64,000 bases of DNA from Bagarius yarrelli. Lineage: Eukaryota > Chordata > Actinopteri > Siluriformes > Sisoridae. The DNA lies in assembly GCA_005784505.1 (NCBI GenBank), contig VCAZ01000017.1, positions 496,001 to 560,000 on the forward strand, in the 5' to 3' direction. Positions within the stretch are counted from its first letter, which is position 1; every line of letters begins with the position of its first letter. Of this stretch, positions 47,101 through 50,395 are shown one piece after another. The position numbers were made by a program, and so were the translations under genes. The notes beneath the pieces were generated by a model. It had not been told where the DNA came from and ran no database searches. It saw only the letters and a program-made list of their open reading frames with translations.

Positions 47101-48210
47101 CATTCTAATTAATGTGAGATTCAGGTAACTAGACTTGGAACCCCGACTTCACTCCAGACCTCCTCACCCAACATCAGTCTGATCTCGCGTCATAATCCGC
47201 AAGTCTAGCAGTACGAGTGAGACTAATTCTAGAATAGAATGATCGCATGTTGCATGTTATTAATAGAACATAGATAACATAGAAATATAACAAATATTTA
47301 AACTGATATAAATATTTAAGCTCATTTCAAATTTAATGTCTGCTACAGGTCTCAATAGTCGGCACTGGGGCAACAAAGGGGTCTGACAGGAAATGTTTTA
47401 ACAATTACACAGTATAATTTATCACATTTATTTAATTATACACCCCATGGACAAAAATACTAAAACACGCAACTGTTACACTTATATGTATTTTCCGATC
47501 ATTCTATTCTAGAATTAGTCTCACTCGTACTGCTAGACTTGCGGATTATGACGCGAGATCAGACTGATGTTGGGTGAGGAGGTCTGGAGTGAAGTCGGGG
47601 TTCCAAGTTCCAGTTTATCCCAGAGCTGTTCAGTGGGGTTAAAAAAGAATTTAATTAAGATTTTAATTAAAAATGATAAGAATGTTTAGTTTGAGCTAAA
47701 TGCTTTTATATTTTTAAATTTTAAAAAACTCCATGCAATTCTTAATCTAATACAAAAATGAACCTTAAATAATACCAGCTATGCAATTATTTCTCTTTTT
47801 ATTTCTGTAAGTCATGATAGCTGCATGTCACTATAAATATTTTTAATTTATCCTCACTCTTGTTTTAGGCTTCACCTGTTGCTGAAAGTAAAGAGAAGCA
47901 AGACAAGAGTAGTAGGAGAAGTAGCCTCTCTCCTACACCATCCTCCACTCCCATCTCCAGGTCATGCTCTCCCCTCCCTTCATCTTTTCCCATGTTCAGC
48001 ACTCCTGTTCGGCTGAACCCGGCTCAGATCCGCGAGAGTCCGGAAGACGAGGAGAAAACAGGTCTATTAGAAAACACAGACAGCACACTCCACATGCCTG
48101 AGAAGCAAGGCACGGAGAACCCTCTCCTCACCTCTCTGCTCACACCGCATTCTCGGTCCCCTCTGCCCCTGTCTCCTGTAGATCTGGACCTAGATGAGTC
48201 TCATGTCTGA
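3214..48210 (+). CDS. unc80: UNC80, NALCN channel complex subunit (3' part, about 49 exons)
   Basis: UNC80 is a very large HEAT/ARM-like scaffold that pairs with UNC79 and links to the NALCN sodium-leak channel, controlling resting excitability of neurons. Recognition rests on near-continuous agreement with vertebrate UNC80. Landmarks are KAGFGNNFATGG (exon 2), MILLCNQQSFICTHVDYC (14), CEWGMDAISATLTFLW (24), QLNLVFMEPEKGQELIQ (27), MGVVGPSSVADGLPLLHL (38) and the C-terminal DLDESHV followed by TGA. Exons splice at GT-AG sites and phases agree at every junction except around exons 8-9. The coding total is about 7.2 kb, or roughly 2,400 codons, against about 3,250 for the whole protein. The start codon and first third lie upstream. 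Exon coordinates are in the block entries below. The next gene converges on it from the minus strand. Confidence 0.97.
4375..4690 (+). mobile_element. Tc1-like non-autonomous remnant
   Basis: The sequence includes 'CCTCCTCACCCAACATTAG' and 'TGCCTGACATTAG', then ends near 'GTCCCAATACCTTTG'. These are hallmarks of the C-terminal transposase region and 3' end of a widespread fish Tc1-like repeat. The frame is destroyed. Related copies lie at 11938-12295, 31607-32107, 34160-34560 and in both arms of the inverted repeat at 47133-47608. Confidence 0.55.
5275..6322 (+). repeat. minisatellite of about 19-20 bp units, with one inverted end
   Basis: From about 5365 to 6322 a unit close to GTATTTGCAGTGCGTTTCT repeats some 45-50 times with substitutions and small length changes. 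The stretch 5275-5365 carries the reverse complement of the same unit (TGCTGCAAATACACTGC), so the array changes polarity near 5365. The lack of stops in this T-rich array makes long open frames on both strands (for example 5738-6163). They are a by-product of the repeat and not genes. It lies in the intron between unc80 exons 4 and 5. Confidence 0.85.
6323..7448. other. unc80 intron, nothing recognised
   Basis: AT-rich intron with a GT dinucleotide run at about 7103-7122 and no recognised repeat family or coding signal. It ends at the acceptor TGTACAG before exon 5. Confidence 0.45.
7449..9365 (+). CDS. unc80: unc80 exons 5-7
   Basis: Exons: 7449-7555, 8585-8672 and 9193-9365. Exon 5 reads NWLKRSSLSGLADGVEDL up to RQSSK. 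Exon 6 reads VKFTSAVKLSEGSATEYG, then REEEENFFKRL. Exon 7 reads CPGFPERLASNQ, then NLGAIRQGMKRFQFLLNC and ILAAALDL. Exon 6 has a second donor at 8732 that would add 20 codons in frame (from GKWRSGRRNP); see findings. The exon 7 donor is a weak GTTTGT. Introns 7556-8584 and 8673-9192 hold no recognised element. Confidence 0.93.
9420..9592 (-). mobile_element. tRNA-derived SINE, antisense
   Basis: Read on the minus strand it starts with a tRNA-like head (GTGGTGGCTTAG..., box B as GGTTCGAT) and runs into the tail 'AAATGTAAATG'. This is the first of about 17 copies in the window. The consensus head resembles AGTGGTGGCTTAGTGGTTAA. The internal box A/box B spacing is tRNA-like, but there is no cloverleaf and no anticodon arm. 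Confidence 0.8.
9593..10500. other. unc80 intron, nothing recognised
   Basis: AT-rich sequence without a recognised repeat or coding signal. It ends in a T-rich tract and TTTTTGCAG, the exon 8 acceptor. Confidence 0.4.
10501..11442 (+). pseudogene. unc80: unc80 exons 8-9, apparently eroded
   Basis: Exon 8 (10501-10677) starts intact: APVVARASLFLECARFV, then NRGNWPEWMKG. From about 10592 the family-like sequence (NITKRGL) is found one frame away, and a short NAAK match returns to the original frame at 10657. The expected end of the exon (LFYQW in relatives, from memory) is absent. Exon 9 is recognisable only by SESPANILGFIYDEESKRR at 11368-11424. Its frame opens at 11296 after TAA and closes at TAG 11443-11445, with no donor in the phase required by exon 10 (phase 1). 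Using the canonical sites I tried, no splice path through or around these exons keeps the frame. Sequencing error, real exon decay and an unseen alternative splice pattern are all possible. The neighbouring exons are clean. Confidence 0.6.
10700..11290. other. intron between eroded exons, nothing recognised
   Basis: AT-rich sequence with several TATATA stretches and no recognised repeat family. Confidence 0.35.
11658..13330 (+). CDS. unc80: unc80 exons 10-12
   Basis: Exons: 11658-11791, 12862-13042 and 13118-13330. Exon 10 reads TVNPTKCSCPFALKM, then ACQLLLEITTFLRETFPCL. Exon 11 reads DLESCRLRLDPELGRHRY, then KISFAGILDDED and a Ser-rich stretch. Exon 12 reads IRKIRIGGSRLLQIKGARSF, then KKGGSLSSIRR and a Ser/Asp/Glu-rich end (SRHDSESENDAESD). 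Exon 12 is basic then acidic, typical of a disordered linker in UNC80. Exon 10 is entered in phase 1, which the sequence at exon 9 cannot supply. Confidence 0.92.
11938..12295 (+). mobile_element. Tc1-like non-autonomous remnant
   Basis: It begins 'TTGCCAAAGGTTTGTGGAC' and contains 'CTTGACCTCAACCCCACTT', 'CCTGACATCAGTGCC' and 'CAATAATGTTCCAATGTGG'. These pieces correspond to a degraded Tc1 transposase C-terminus (DLNP) and its 3' flank. No intact frame remains. Confidence 0.55.
12296..12861. other. unc80 intron, nothing recognised
   Basis: AT-rich intron with a short duplication of 'CTATTTTTACACACAGCC' near 12422-12455. No other structure was seen. Confidence 0.35.
13850..16160 (+). mobile_element. 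DIRS-like retrotransposon remnant, sense, rearranged
   Basis: Broken frames give classic fish DIRS reverse-transcriptase pieces: SLDDWFILS at about 13938-13964; YEIEPVPQAEMKRGFYSPYF at about 15224-15283; PILDLRMMNRALTNPP at about 15310-15357; QDVYFHVSILPRHRPFLLF at about 15403-15460, then YQYKVPVL; and, further 3', LNTAILTALTSMKRVGYLQA with GACLEFGPANFHV at about 15757-15870. The DDW active-site box lies upstream of the fingers motifs, so the element is rearranged or composite. Many stops and a SINE (14503-14640) interrupt it. The minus-strand open frame at 14054-14377 is not recognised. The whole block fills the unc80 intron between exons 12 and 13. Confidence 0.75.
14503..14640 (+). mobile_element. 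tRNA-derived SINE, sense
   Basis: The head reads GTGGTAGCGCAGTGGTTAAG with a box B-like GGTTCGAT. The body 'CCACTGCTGGGCCCC' follows and the tail is truncated. It is inserted in the DIRS-like block. Confidence 0.8.
16208..18180 (+). CDS. unc80: unc80 exons 13-16
   Basis: Exons: 16208-16305, 16393-16593, 17403-17510 and 18042-18180. Exon 13 reads SPWSASEPSIEPEG, then YHRNMSWLH. Exon 14 carries a Cys/His-dense segment (LLCNQQSFICTHVDYCHPRC) and RSCARLVRAIKLLYGETVD. Exon 15 reads CSDKSCLRTP, then KKDTGMLKYIRTQ. Exon 16 reads VMSLSPAPLSLLIKAAPILT, then MYGDIQPAAWELLLSVDEHM. The Cys/His cluster is conserved in UNC80, but I do not know whether it binds metal. Confidence 0.95.
16594..17402. other. 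unc80 intron with one faint repeat
   Basis: Mostly AT-rich. The stretch 17085-17220 ('GTCACCCAGATAAGGATAGG', then 'TCTGGTTCCTGTCAAG') resembles a common fish interspersed repeat. A shorter relative lies at about 53060-53110. The family name is unknown to me. Confidence 0.35.
17705..17892 (+). mobile_element. tRNA-derived SINE, sense, degraded
   Basis: The head AAGTGGTAGCTCGGTG and the tail 'CCAAATGCTGTAAAT' are recognisable, while the middle has diverged. It lies in the intron between exons 15 and 16. Confidence 0.65.
18250..19300. mobile_element. candidate non-autonomous DNA transposon, about 1.05 kb
   Basis: The left end (ACAGCGGAACCCTGGTTTAC) and the reverse complement of the right end (ACAGTGAAACTTCGGGTCGC) form imperfect terminal repeats that also share a CAAAC block just inside. 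The left end resembles fish repeats carrying 'GGTTTACGAACATAATTCG'. No transposase is present. The family is unassigned. It lies in the intron between exons 16 and 17. Confidence 0.4.
19301..20149. other. unc80 intron, nothing recognised
   Basis: AT-rich sequence. It ends in an unusual C9 run at about 20119-20128 within the polypyrimidine tract before the exon 17 acceptor. Confidence 0.4.
20150..22486 (+). CDS. unc80: unc80 exons 17-21
   Basis: Exons: 20150-20331, 21167-21298, 21654-21840, 22096-22224 and 22343-22486. Exon 17 reads MFLLCAVKVPDAVTEMMM, then RYQVWPRMEEGAQQIFK. Exon 18 is Pro-rich (PPPSINFTLPSP, then MFDPPWVPM). Exon 19 reads KSFSARAVSRSHQRAEHI, then ITAIPIAQEACYEPTCSPPP. Exon 20 reads LNLASRRLSVSPSC, then YSFRRGSMWSVRSAVSAE, a basic Ser-rich stretch likely to be phosphorylated. 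Exon 21 reads QPPQAVFPACICAAVLPIVH, then EDGVA. Confidence 0.95.
20925..21097 (-). mobile_element. tRNA-derived SINE, antisense
   Basis: The minus-strand head is AAGTGGTGGTGCAGTTGTTA with box B-like GGTTCGAT. The tail 'TGTAAATGTACATG' lies at the left. It ends only about 70 bp before exon 18. Confidence 0.8.
22917..24060 (-). mobile_element. non-LTR retrotransposon (endonuclease/RT LINE), partial, antisense
   Basis: Minus-strand frames give successive RT and C-terminal pieces: PRKSTTDAILALRVLIDKYR (about 23882-23941), WYCMRKSGIAEKYVRLVQD (about 23746-23802), the catalytic box MMFADDIVF (about 23564-23590) followed by EKNLERWRFALERRGMKVS, and MVRPAMMYGLETVALRKRQ (about 23181-23237) with WFGQVQRRDSEYI. 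Frames are broken by shifts and stops. The endonuclease half and the extreme 3' tail are missing. The family is an RTE-like LINE common in fish, but the clade assignment is tentative. A longer copy lies at 41134-43620. Confidence 0.85.
24061..24601. other. unc80 intron, nothing recognised
   Basis: AT-rich intron between the LINE fragment and exon 22. It includes 'AGCGCCATCTGCTCAGGCAG', possibly from an old repeat. Confidence 0.35.
24602..25392 (+). CDS. unc80: unc80 exons 22-25
   Basis: Exons: 24602-24702, 24779-24865, 24977-25160 and 25298-25392. Introns here are only 76-137 bp. Exon 22 reads SAVAQQVLWNCLIEDPALVL. Exon 23 reads DELMYMLRKLLLNIGDLP. Exon 24 reads VGLIMYFVRTPCEWGMDAIS, then FLWEVVGYVEGLFFKDLKQ, one of the most conserved parts of the protein. 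Exon 25 reads TKTLVVHGQNECDIPTQLPV. These are helical-repeat segments. Confidence 0.96.
25393..26160. other. unc80 intron, nothing recognised
   Basis: AT-rich intron with a short local duplication ('TTTTACAGCACATT' twice near 25398-25425). No element was identified. Confidence 0.35.
26161..27060 (-). mobile_element. DIRS-like retroelement gag-region fragment, antisense
   Basis: On the minus strand, 26640-26930 gives MLQAYQAHHLDGGREADLD, then VRELCRSANLVIWATKETA and RHLWLF. This matches the 'LQAYQA...LR.A.DL.LRATK.TA...ERHLW' pattern of the first ORF of fish DIRS-type elements. Stops and frame changes make it inactive. The adjoining 26280-26600 is probably from the same element but is not recognised with confidence. 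It lies in the intron between exons 25 and 26. Confidence 0.6.
27164..29168 (+). CDS. unc80: unc80 exons 26-29
   Basis: Exons: 27164-27253, 27331-27432, 27582-27762 and 28903-29168. Exon 26 reads ECLEFFNIPEARSANYFLMD. Exon 27 reads TYVRDIYPFRRSVSPQLNLV. Exon 28 reads VFSRKLEEVGRVLFLISLTQ, then SFPRTAIDAEFTLF. Exon 29, at 266 bp one of the largest in the window, reads KELFGMDTLHKVLWIKLLEE, then FPWGD-like YPWGDEIMLFLNVFNGALLL and VHFNHLFSLSGYQWILPTML. All junction phases agree. Confidence 0.96.
27763..28278. other. unc80 intron, nothing recognised
   Basis: AT-rich intron with no recognised element before the SINE that follows. Confidence 0.35.
28279..28475 (-). mobile_element. tRNA-derived SINE, antisense
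   Basis: The minus-strand head is AAGTGGGGCTTATGG with box B-like GGTTCGAT. It keeps the full-length tail region 'AGCATTTGGCAGAAGCCC', a conserved end shared by most copies here. Confidence 0.85.
29613..30345 (+). repeat. interspersed repeat, copy A (hAT-like, tentative)
   Basis: It starts 'GCAGTGTTGGGCATGTTACT' and continues through A/T-rich 'ACTAAATAGAATAAATAATT' to 'TGTGTGAACACCCA'. Copy B at 34560-35200 shares the same ordered motifs. The head is typical of a fish family usually classed as a non-autonomous DNA transposon. No coding capacity. Confidence 0.55.
30438..30556 (+). mobile_element. tRNA-derived SINE, sense, internally shortened
   Basis: The head GAAGTGGTGGCTTAGTGGTT is nearly consensus, with GGTTCGATTCCCAGCAC. 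The middle is deleted and the tail 'AAATGCTGTTAATGTAAATG' follows directly. Confidence 0.85.
30973..33752 (+). CDS. unc80: unc80 exons 30-35
   Basis: Exons: 30973-31107, 31235-31373, 31462-31558, 32151-32321, 33366-33458 and 33534-33752. Exon 30 reads TYADYESNPLLRRGIEF, then FYVLHRKPFILQLFASVAPL. Exon 31 reads LSKGVSAQCLFDLLVSLEGE. Exon 32 reads FCYGNEDLAFSISESIKLCV. Exon 33 reads LQMLMVLEALVPCYLQRLKS. Exon 34 reads PMTAPQMSRCDQGHKGG. Exon 35 reads NLHLLEEGQGMPREELDERF, then LLNICTEFYKHCGPRLKILQ. The intron between exons 34 and 35 is only 75 bp. The join NIR|DNLHL is shorter than I remember for mammals; see findings. Confidence 0.95.
31607..32107 (+). mobile_element. Tc1-like non-autonomous element
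   Basis: It begins 'CACTGTATGGCCAAAAGTTT' and ends 'GTCCCAATACTTTTGTCCAT', the typical ends of this fish family. A decayed transposase-derived stretch lies inside ('CTCAACCCCACTAAACAC', then 'AGACCTCCTCACATGACATT'). It fills most of the intron between exons 32 and 33 and stops about 40 bp before the exon 33 acceptor. Confidence 0.7.
32597..32782 (+). mobile_element. tRNA-derived SINE, sense
   Basis: Near full length: the head is AATGGTGGCTCACTGGTTAA, box B-like GTTCGATT, then 'GGCTCCTGAGCAAAGCCC' and the end 'CATCTGCCAAATGCTGTAAA'. An antisense copy follows 150 bp downstream at 32930-33090. Confidence 0.85.
32930..33090 (-). mobile_element. tRNA-derived SINE, antisense
   Basis: It contains 'CAGCATTTGGCAGACACCCT' and 'GGAATCGAACCCACAGCCTT'. 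It lies tail-to-tail with the sense copy at 32597-32782 inside the intron between exons 33 and 34. The tRNA-like head at the right is diverged. Confidence 0.75.
33905..34066. mobile_element. hAT-like MITE, copy 1
   Basis: A short palindromic-ended repeat: left end 'ACTCGGTCCTGCAGAGTTTC', right end 'GCTAAACTCTCCAGCACC', with 'CAAACACACCTGAACCAACT' in between. This combination marks a fish hAT-type MITE. A related but distinct copy is at 37277-37441. Confidence 0.6.
34160..34560 (+). mobile_element. Tc1-like non-autonomous remnant
   Basis: It starts 'ACACTTTATGAACAAAAGT' and ends near 'CCACCCCATCAAACACTGT', matching the start and middle of the element at 31607-32107. The 3' end has been replaced by repeat copy B. 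Confidence 0.5.
34561..35200 (+). repeat. interspersed repeat, copy B (hAT-like, tentative)
   Basis: It shares 'GGACACTAAATAGAATAAAT' and 'TGTGTGAACACCCA' in the same order as copy A at 29613-30345, with several hundred bases of weaker similarity. It lies in the intron between exons 35 and 36. Confidence 0.5.
35201..35675. other. unc80 intron, nothing recognised
   Basis: AT-rich sequence with an 'ACACAGGACAATAAATAC' doublet near 35400. It ends in the exon 36 acceptor TTTAATAG. Confidence 0.35.
35676..39422 (+). CDS. unc80: unc80 exons 36-42
   Basis: Exons: 35676-35876, 36406-36529, 36694-36819, 36914-37037, 37982-38188, 38332-38516 and 39257-39422. Exon 36 reads LAEIAHSLLKLAPYDTLTME, then LILILKRLDRMFNKIHKMPT. 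Exon 37 reads RQVEWEAASSLIEGICLTLH. Exon 38 reads VMGVVGPSSVADGLPLLHLS. Exon 39 reads NQERREGMLLNLLIPFVLTV. Exon 40 reads LLLQTVINILLPPRIISTSR. Exon 41 reads VCFERQLGNQWYRLSLQVKE. Exon 42 reads ADQLERRFIPRSLCKSSLFA. This is the long C-terminal helical-repeat stretch, the best-conserved region in the window. Exon 36 has a second donor at 35906 that adds 10 codons in frame. Confidence 0.96.
37277..37441. mobile_element. hAT-like MITE, copy 2
   Basis: Long terminal inverted repeats. The left arm is 'CACAGGTGTCAACATTCCAG', continuing to 'CTGCAGAGTTTAGCTTCAAC'. The right arm is 'GAAACTAAACTCTGCAGGAC', ending 'GAGTTGGACACCCCTG'. About 80 bp of unique sequence lies between them. It sits in the intron between exons 39 and 40. 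Confidence 0.7.
37443..37981. other. unc80 intron, nothing recognised
   Basis: AT-rich sequence with no recognised element. Confidence 0.35.
38690..38775 (-). mobile_element. tRNA-SINE fragment, antisense
   Basis: Only 'TTAAAGGCCTTGTTCATAAC' to 'GCAACTTGGTGGTGTTAATC' recalls the middle of the SINE. Both ends are lost. Confidence 0.35.
38790..39200 (+). mobile_element. LINE 3' end fragment, sense
   Basis: Positions 38955-39062 translate to AEAALRLWNSLHTQIRAAPI, followed by FSSFKSRLKSFLFAW. This is the typical C-terminus of fish non-LTR reverse transcriptases ('RLWNSLP..IR.A.....FKS.LKT.LF'). The stretch before it carries the matching 'LHWL'-side remnants, and after it comes a short 3' UTR-like tail. 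It is in the intron before exon 42 and is a different lineage from the two endonuclease/RT LINE copies. Confidence 0.65.
39735..40480 (+). mobile_element. Tc1/mariner-like transposon remnant, sense (second copy)
   Basis: It is the same family as 45-825 but keeps more of the 5' non-coding region: 'GTTGGGGTGTTAAACG', 'CAATTGAAATCATTACAAAG', 'CTGGGACAGGGATAACAAAA', then 'TTCCACAGGTGAACAAGTTA'. Next come a decayed transposase start (CEQLHE-like) and scattered later pieces, ending near 'AAATCATGGACATTGTGTTC'. No usable frame remains. Confidence 0.75.
40763..40955 (-). mobile_element. tRNA-derived SINE, antisense, full length
   Basis: Minus-strand order: head GAAGTGGTGGCTCATGGTTA, box B-like GGTTCGATTCCCAGC, 'GGGCCCCTGAG', 'CAATTGCTCAGTTGTATAAA', then 'AGAGCATCTGCCAAATGC' and 'TGTAAATGTAAATG'. 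It is one of the best-preserved copies and useful as a local reference. Confidence 0.9.
41134..43620 (-). mobile_element. non-LTR retrotransposon (endonuclease/RT LINE), nearly full length, antisense
   Basis: Read on the minus strand, an endonuclease remnant lies at about 43284-43600 (IESGFKLFYHDVDRRRNRVG, then LKEEFVRNVLEVKRV). A linker follows with CVARQHRMVVCRMKMLVLKK at 42838-42880 and LNTREGEKDLYRLARQGDRD at about 42370. The RT begins RMKRGKAVGPDEIPVEVWKC (about 42105-42165), continues KNKGDVQSC, VFVDLEKAYDRVPKELW at about 41740-41790 and CVIGQTEEFKVEVGVHQGSA. The FADD active-site box is at about 41520-41545. The 3' tail is 'GGGAACAGCTAAAAGG' on the minus strand. Many frameshifts make it inactive. 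It is clearer than the copy at 22917-24060. It fills the intron between exons 42 and 43, transcribed opposite to unc80. Confidence 0.9.
43621..43974. other. unc80 intron, nothing recognised
   Basis: AT-rich sequence ending in the pyrimidine-rich acceptor 'CTCTCTTTCTTTTCAG' before exon 43. Confidence 0.4.
43975..48210 (+). CDS. unc80: unc80 exons 43-49 and stop codon
   Basis: Exons: 43975-44154, 44413-44560, 44833-44889, 45613-45694, 45898-46015, 46482-46690 and 47869-48210. They encode the Ser/Thr/Pro-rich C-terminal tail. Landmarks: AYQGKTSISTVGTSTSAYRL and TGTVWEQDSQPS (43), DSISIPSVVSEHEAFLPSL (44), EPNVLDESQGL (45), VQSEPG-like VASVQSEPGHHNLLLQPPLG (46), RRPLLSIPRMQDECRGRQGA (47), DQKRSVTFTESQEA (48), and NPLLTSLLTPHSRSPLPLSP up to DLDESHV and TGA (49). 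The tail is probably disordered and rich in phosphorylation sites. Exon 48 and the first half of exon 49 are the least conserved; the last dozen residues match vertebrate relatives. Confidence 0.95.
44890..45612. other. unc80 intron, nothing recognised
   Basis: TG-rich near the donor, then mixed sequence with an A9 run near 45340. No recognised element. Confidence 0.35.
46034..46172 (+). mobile_element. tRNA-derived SINE, sense
   Basis: The head GCGGTAGCGCAGTGGTTAAG is followed by a shortened middle and the end 'GTATGCCAAATGCTGTAG'. It starts about 20 bp after the exon 47 donor. An antisense copy follows at 46222-46405. Confidence 0.8.
46222..46405 (-). mobile_element. tRNA-derived SINE, antisense, diverged
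   Basis: It contains 'GTCATTTGGCAGATGCCCTT', 'GTTAAGGGTTAAGAACCTTG' and a decayed head at the right. It lies tail-to-tail with the copy at 46034-46172. The pair fills the intron between exons 47 and 48. Confidence 0.65.
47133..47608. repeat. 113-bp perfect inverted repeat with 250-bp spacer
   Basis: The left arm 47133-47245 (starting ACTTGGAACCCCGACTTCAC, ending AGAATGATCG) is the exact reverse complement of the right arm 47496-47608 as far as I can read, base for base. Both arms contain Tc1-like C-terminal transposase sequence ('CCTCCTCACCCAACATCAG'). The right arm continues antisense into 'CCCAGAGCTGTTCAGTGGGG', so it is the parent side. It lies in the last intron of unc80. Confidence 0.9.
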
Positions 48211-48780
48211 AAAGCTTAAAATTAGGGTCAGGCGTGTGATGCACATTCTAGCATTTAACTGTGTAAATGGCACCATACACTAAAGCTCATAAGGGAACAG
48301 TCCACTGGTTGCCAGATTAACACTGTCCATTTGCTGTGTTTATTAATCTTGACCTGTTTTGAAACTGTGCTTGAACACTACAAAAATTCAATGACAAAAA
48401 ATTATCAACAAACAAAAATTACTAAAAATGTTAGTTTGTCTGGAAGAAATTTTAATAGTGAAATATTAAAAATGCAAAATATAAACTCTACTATATTTAT
48501 TTATTTAGTCCAACTAAAATTTAAGAGCGTCTGGATGAGAACGCTCTTAAAGCTGATGAGGTTACACAAGTTTCTGCAGTGCCACTAAAATCATAGTTCA
48601 TCCCATATATCTGTGTAAAAGTTGCACATTACTTAAACAAACCCACTGTAAGTTAACAGTGGTAATCGAACCTGTGCTGGGAAACAAACCCATAATCTAC
48701 CAGTTAGAAGTCCAACAACCTAACCACTGCGCTTCCATCCAACCTTTACACATCCATCAAAGAAGGTGATATAACACATT
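48211..48780 (+). other. unc80 3' UTR and flank
   Basis: AT-rich sequence after the stop. No AATAAA occurs in the first 500 bases; the variant ATTAAA at 48465-48470 is a candidate poly(A) signal. The true 3' end cannot be decided from sequence alone and may lie well downstream. Confidence 0.4.
48640..48737 (-). mobile_element. tRNA-SINE head fragment, antisense
   Basis: 'GGTAATCGAACCTGTGCTGG' to 'AAGTCCAACAACCTAACCAC' corresponds to the SINE head and middle. The tail is lost. Confidence 0.5.
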
Positions 48781-48786
48781 ATATTT

Positions 48787-48800
48787 ATATATATATATAT

Positions 48801-48871
<71 letters not shown>

Positions 48872-48890
48872 CATATACACACATATATAC
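48787..48890 (+). repeat. TA dinucleotide microsatellite
   Basis: About 80 bp of almost pure (TA)n, interrupted by ACAC, followed by a mixed ACATATAC run. It directly abuts the Tc1-like element at 48896-50041. Confidence 0.95.
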
Positions 48891-48895
48891 ATATA

Positions 48896-50041
48896 CACTG
48901 CTCAAAAAAATAAAGGGAACACTAAAATAACACATCCTAGATCTGAATGAATTAAATATTCTTATTAAATACTTTGTTCTTTACATAGTTGAATGTGCTG
49001 ACAACAAAATCACACAAAAATTATCAATGAAAATCAAATTTGAGTCACACTCAAAATTGAAGTGGAAAAAAAACACACTACAGGCTGATCCAAACTTTGA
49101 TGTAATGTCCTTAAATCAAGTCAAAATGAGGCTCAGTAGTGTGTGTGGCCTCCACGTGCCTGTATGATCTCCCTACAACGCCTGGGCATGCTCCTGATGA
49201 GGTGGAGGATGGTCTTCTGAGGGATCTCCTCCCAGGAGCATCCGCCAACTCCTGGACAGTCTGTGGTGCAACGTGGCGTTGGTGGATGGAGCGAGACATG
49301 ATGTCTGTTAAGAGCACAAGGTGCCAGTGGCAAATTTGCCAATCTTAGTGTTCTCTGACAAATGCCAAACGTCCTGCACGGTGTTGGGCTGTAAGCACAA
49401 CCCCCACCTGTGGACGTCGGGCCCTCATACCACCCTCATGGAGTCTGTTTCTGACCGTTTGAGCAGACACACACATTTGTGGCCTGCTGGAGGTCATTTT
49501 GCAGGGCTCTGGCAGTGCTCCTCCTGTTCCTCCTTGCACAAAGGTGGAGGTAGCGGTCCTGCTTCTGGGTTGTTGCCCCCCTACGGCCTCCTCCACGTCT
49601 CCTGATGTACTGGCCTGTCTCCTGGTAGCGCCTCCATGCTCTGGACACTACGCTGACAGACACAGCAAACCTTCTTGCCACAGCTCGCATTGATGTGCCA
49701 TCCTGGATGAGCTGCACTACCTGAGCCACTTGTGTGGGTTGTAGACTCCGTCTCATGCTACCACTAGAGTGAAAGCACCGCCAGAAAGCATAGAAACTGA
49801 GAAGTGGTCTGTGGTCACCACCTGCAAAACCACTCCTTTATTGGGGGTGTCTTGCTAACTGCCTATAATTTCCACTGTTGTCTATTCCATTTGCACAACA
49901 GCATGTGAAATTGATTGTCAATCAGTGTTGCTTCCTAAGTGGGCAGTTTGATTTCACAGAAGTGTGATTGACTTGGAGTTACATTGTGTGTTGTGCTACT
50001 GGAGGAGTTACAAAGTGTTCCCTTTATTTTTTTGAGCAGTG
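48896..50041 (-). mobile_element. Tc1/mariner element, internally deleted, with intact terminal repeats
   Basis: Both ends carry the same terminal inverted repeat (CACTGCTCAAAAAAATAAAG, running on to GGAACAC) and are flanked by TA, the Tc1/mariner target duplication. The transposase is on the minus strand with its start at 49754-49756: MRRSLQPTQVAQVVQLIQDG, a first helix-turn-helix, then RRFAVSVSVVSRAWRRYQET and RLHEGGMRARRPQVGVVLTA. After about 49330 the frame jumps directly to DIMSRSIHQRHVAPQTVQEL near the C-terminus (49250-49305). The whole central catalytic (DDE/D) region is therefore deleted. A frameshift also lies between the N-terminal pieces. A complete relative would be about 1.6 kb. 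The element cannot make transposase but could be moved in trans. Confidence 0.92.
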
Positions 50042-50264
50042 TATATAATTGCCCAGAAATATAAATGATTATTTGGCTGAAATTAGTCTTAAAAAGTCCC
50101 ATTTTCCTCTTTTTATCCTGTAATTATAATACGTAACAGTAAAAGTCTAATGGTTTTGAGCTGAATGTTAGAAGTAAACTTTAATATTTCAATGATTTTA
50201 TCAGTCACTGCTGAGGGATGATGCTTGGATTTGATCTATTTCTATGATAATATGGGTTAGTGGT

Positions 50265-50395
50265 AGATCAGTGGTTCATGTAAACAAAGATTTTAAGCAA
50301 GGTTTCTAACCCTCGGGTGCACTGAAATATATAAACAAAATAAAATGTAAGCCATTATGGATACAGGCATCTGCCAAATGGCACAAATGTAACTC
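50265..50395 (+). mobile_element. tRNA-derived SINE, sense, degraded
   Basis: The head 'AGTGGTAGATCAGTGGTTCA' and the end 'GGCATCTGCCAAATGGCAC' are present, with a short diverged middle. Confidence 0.6.
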
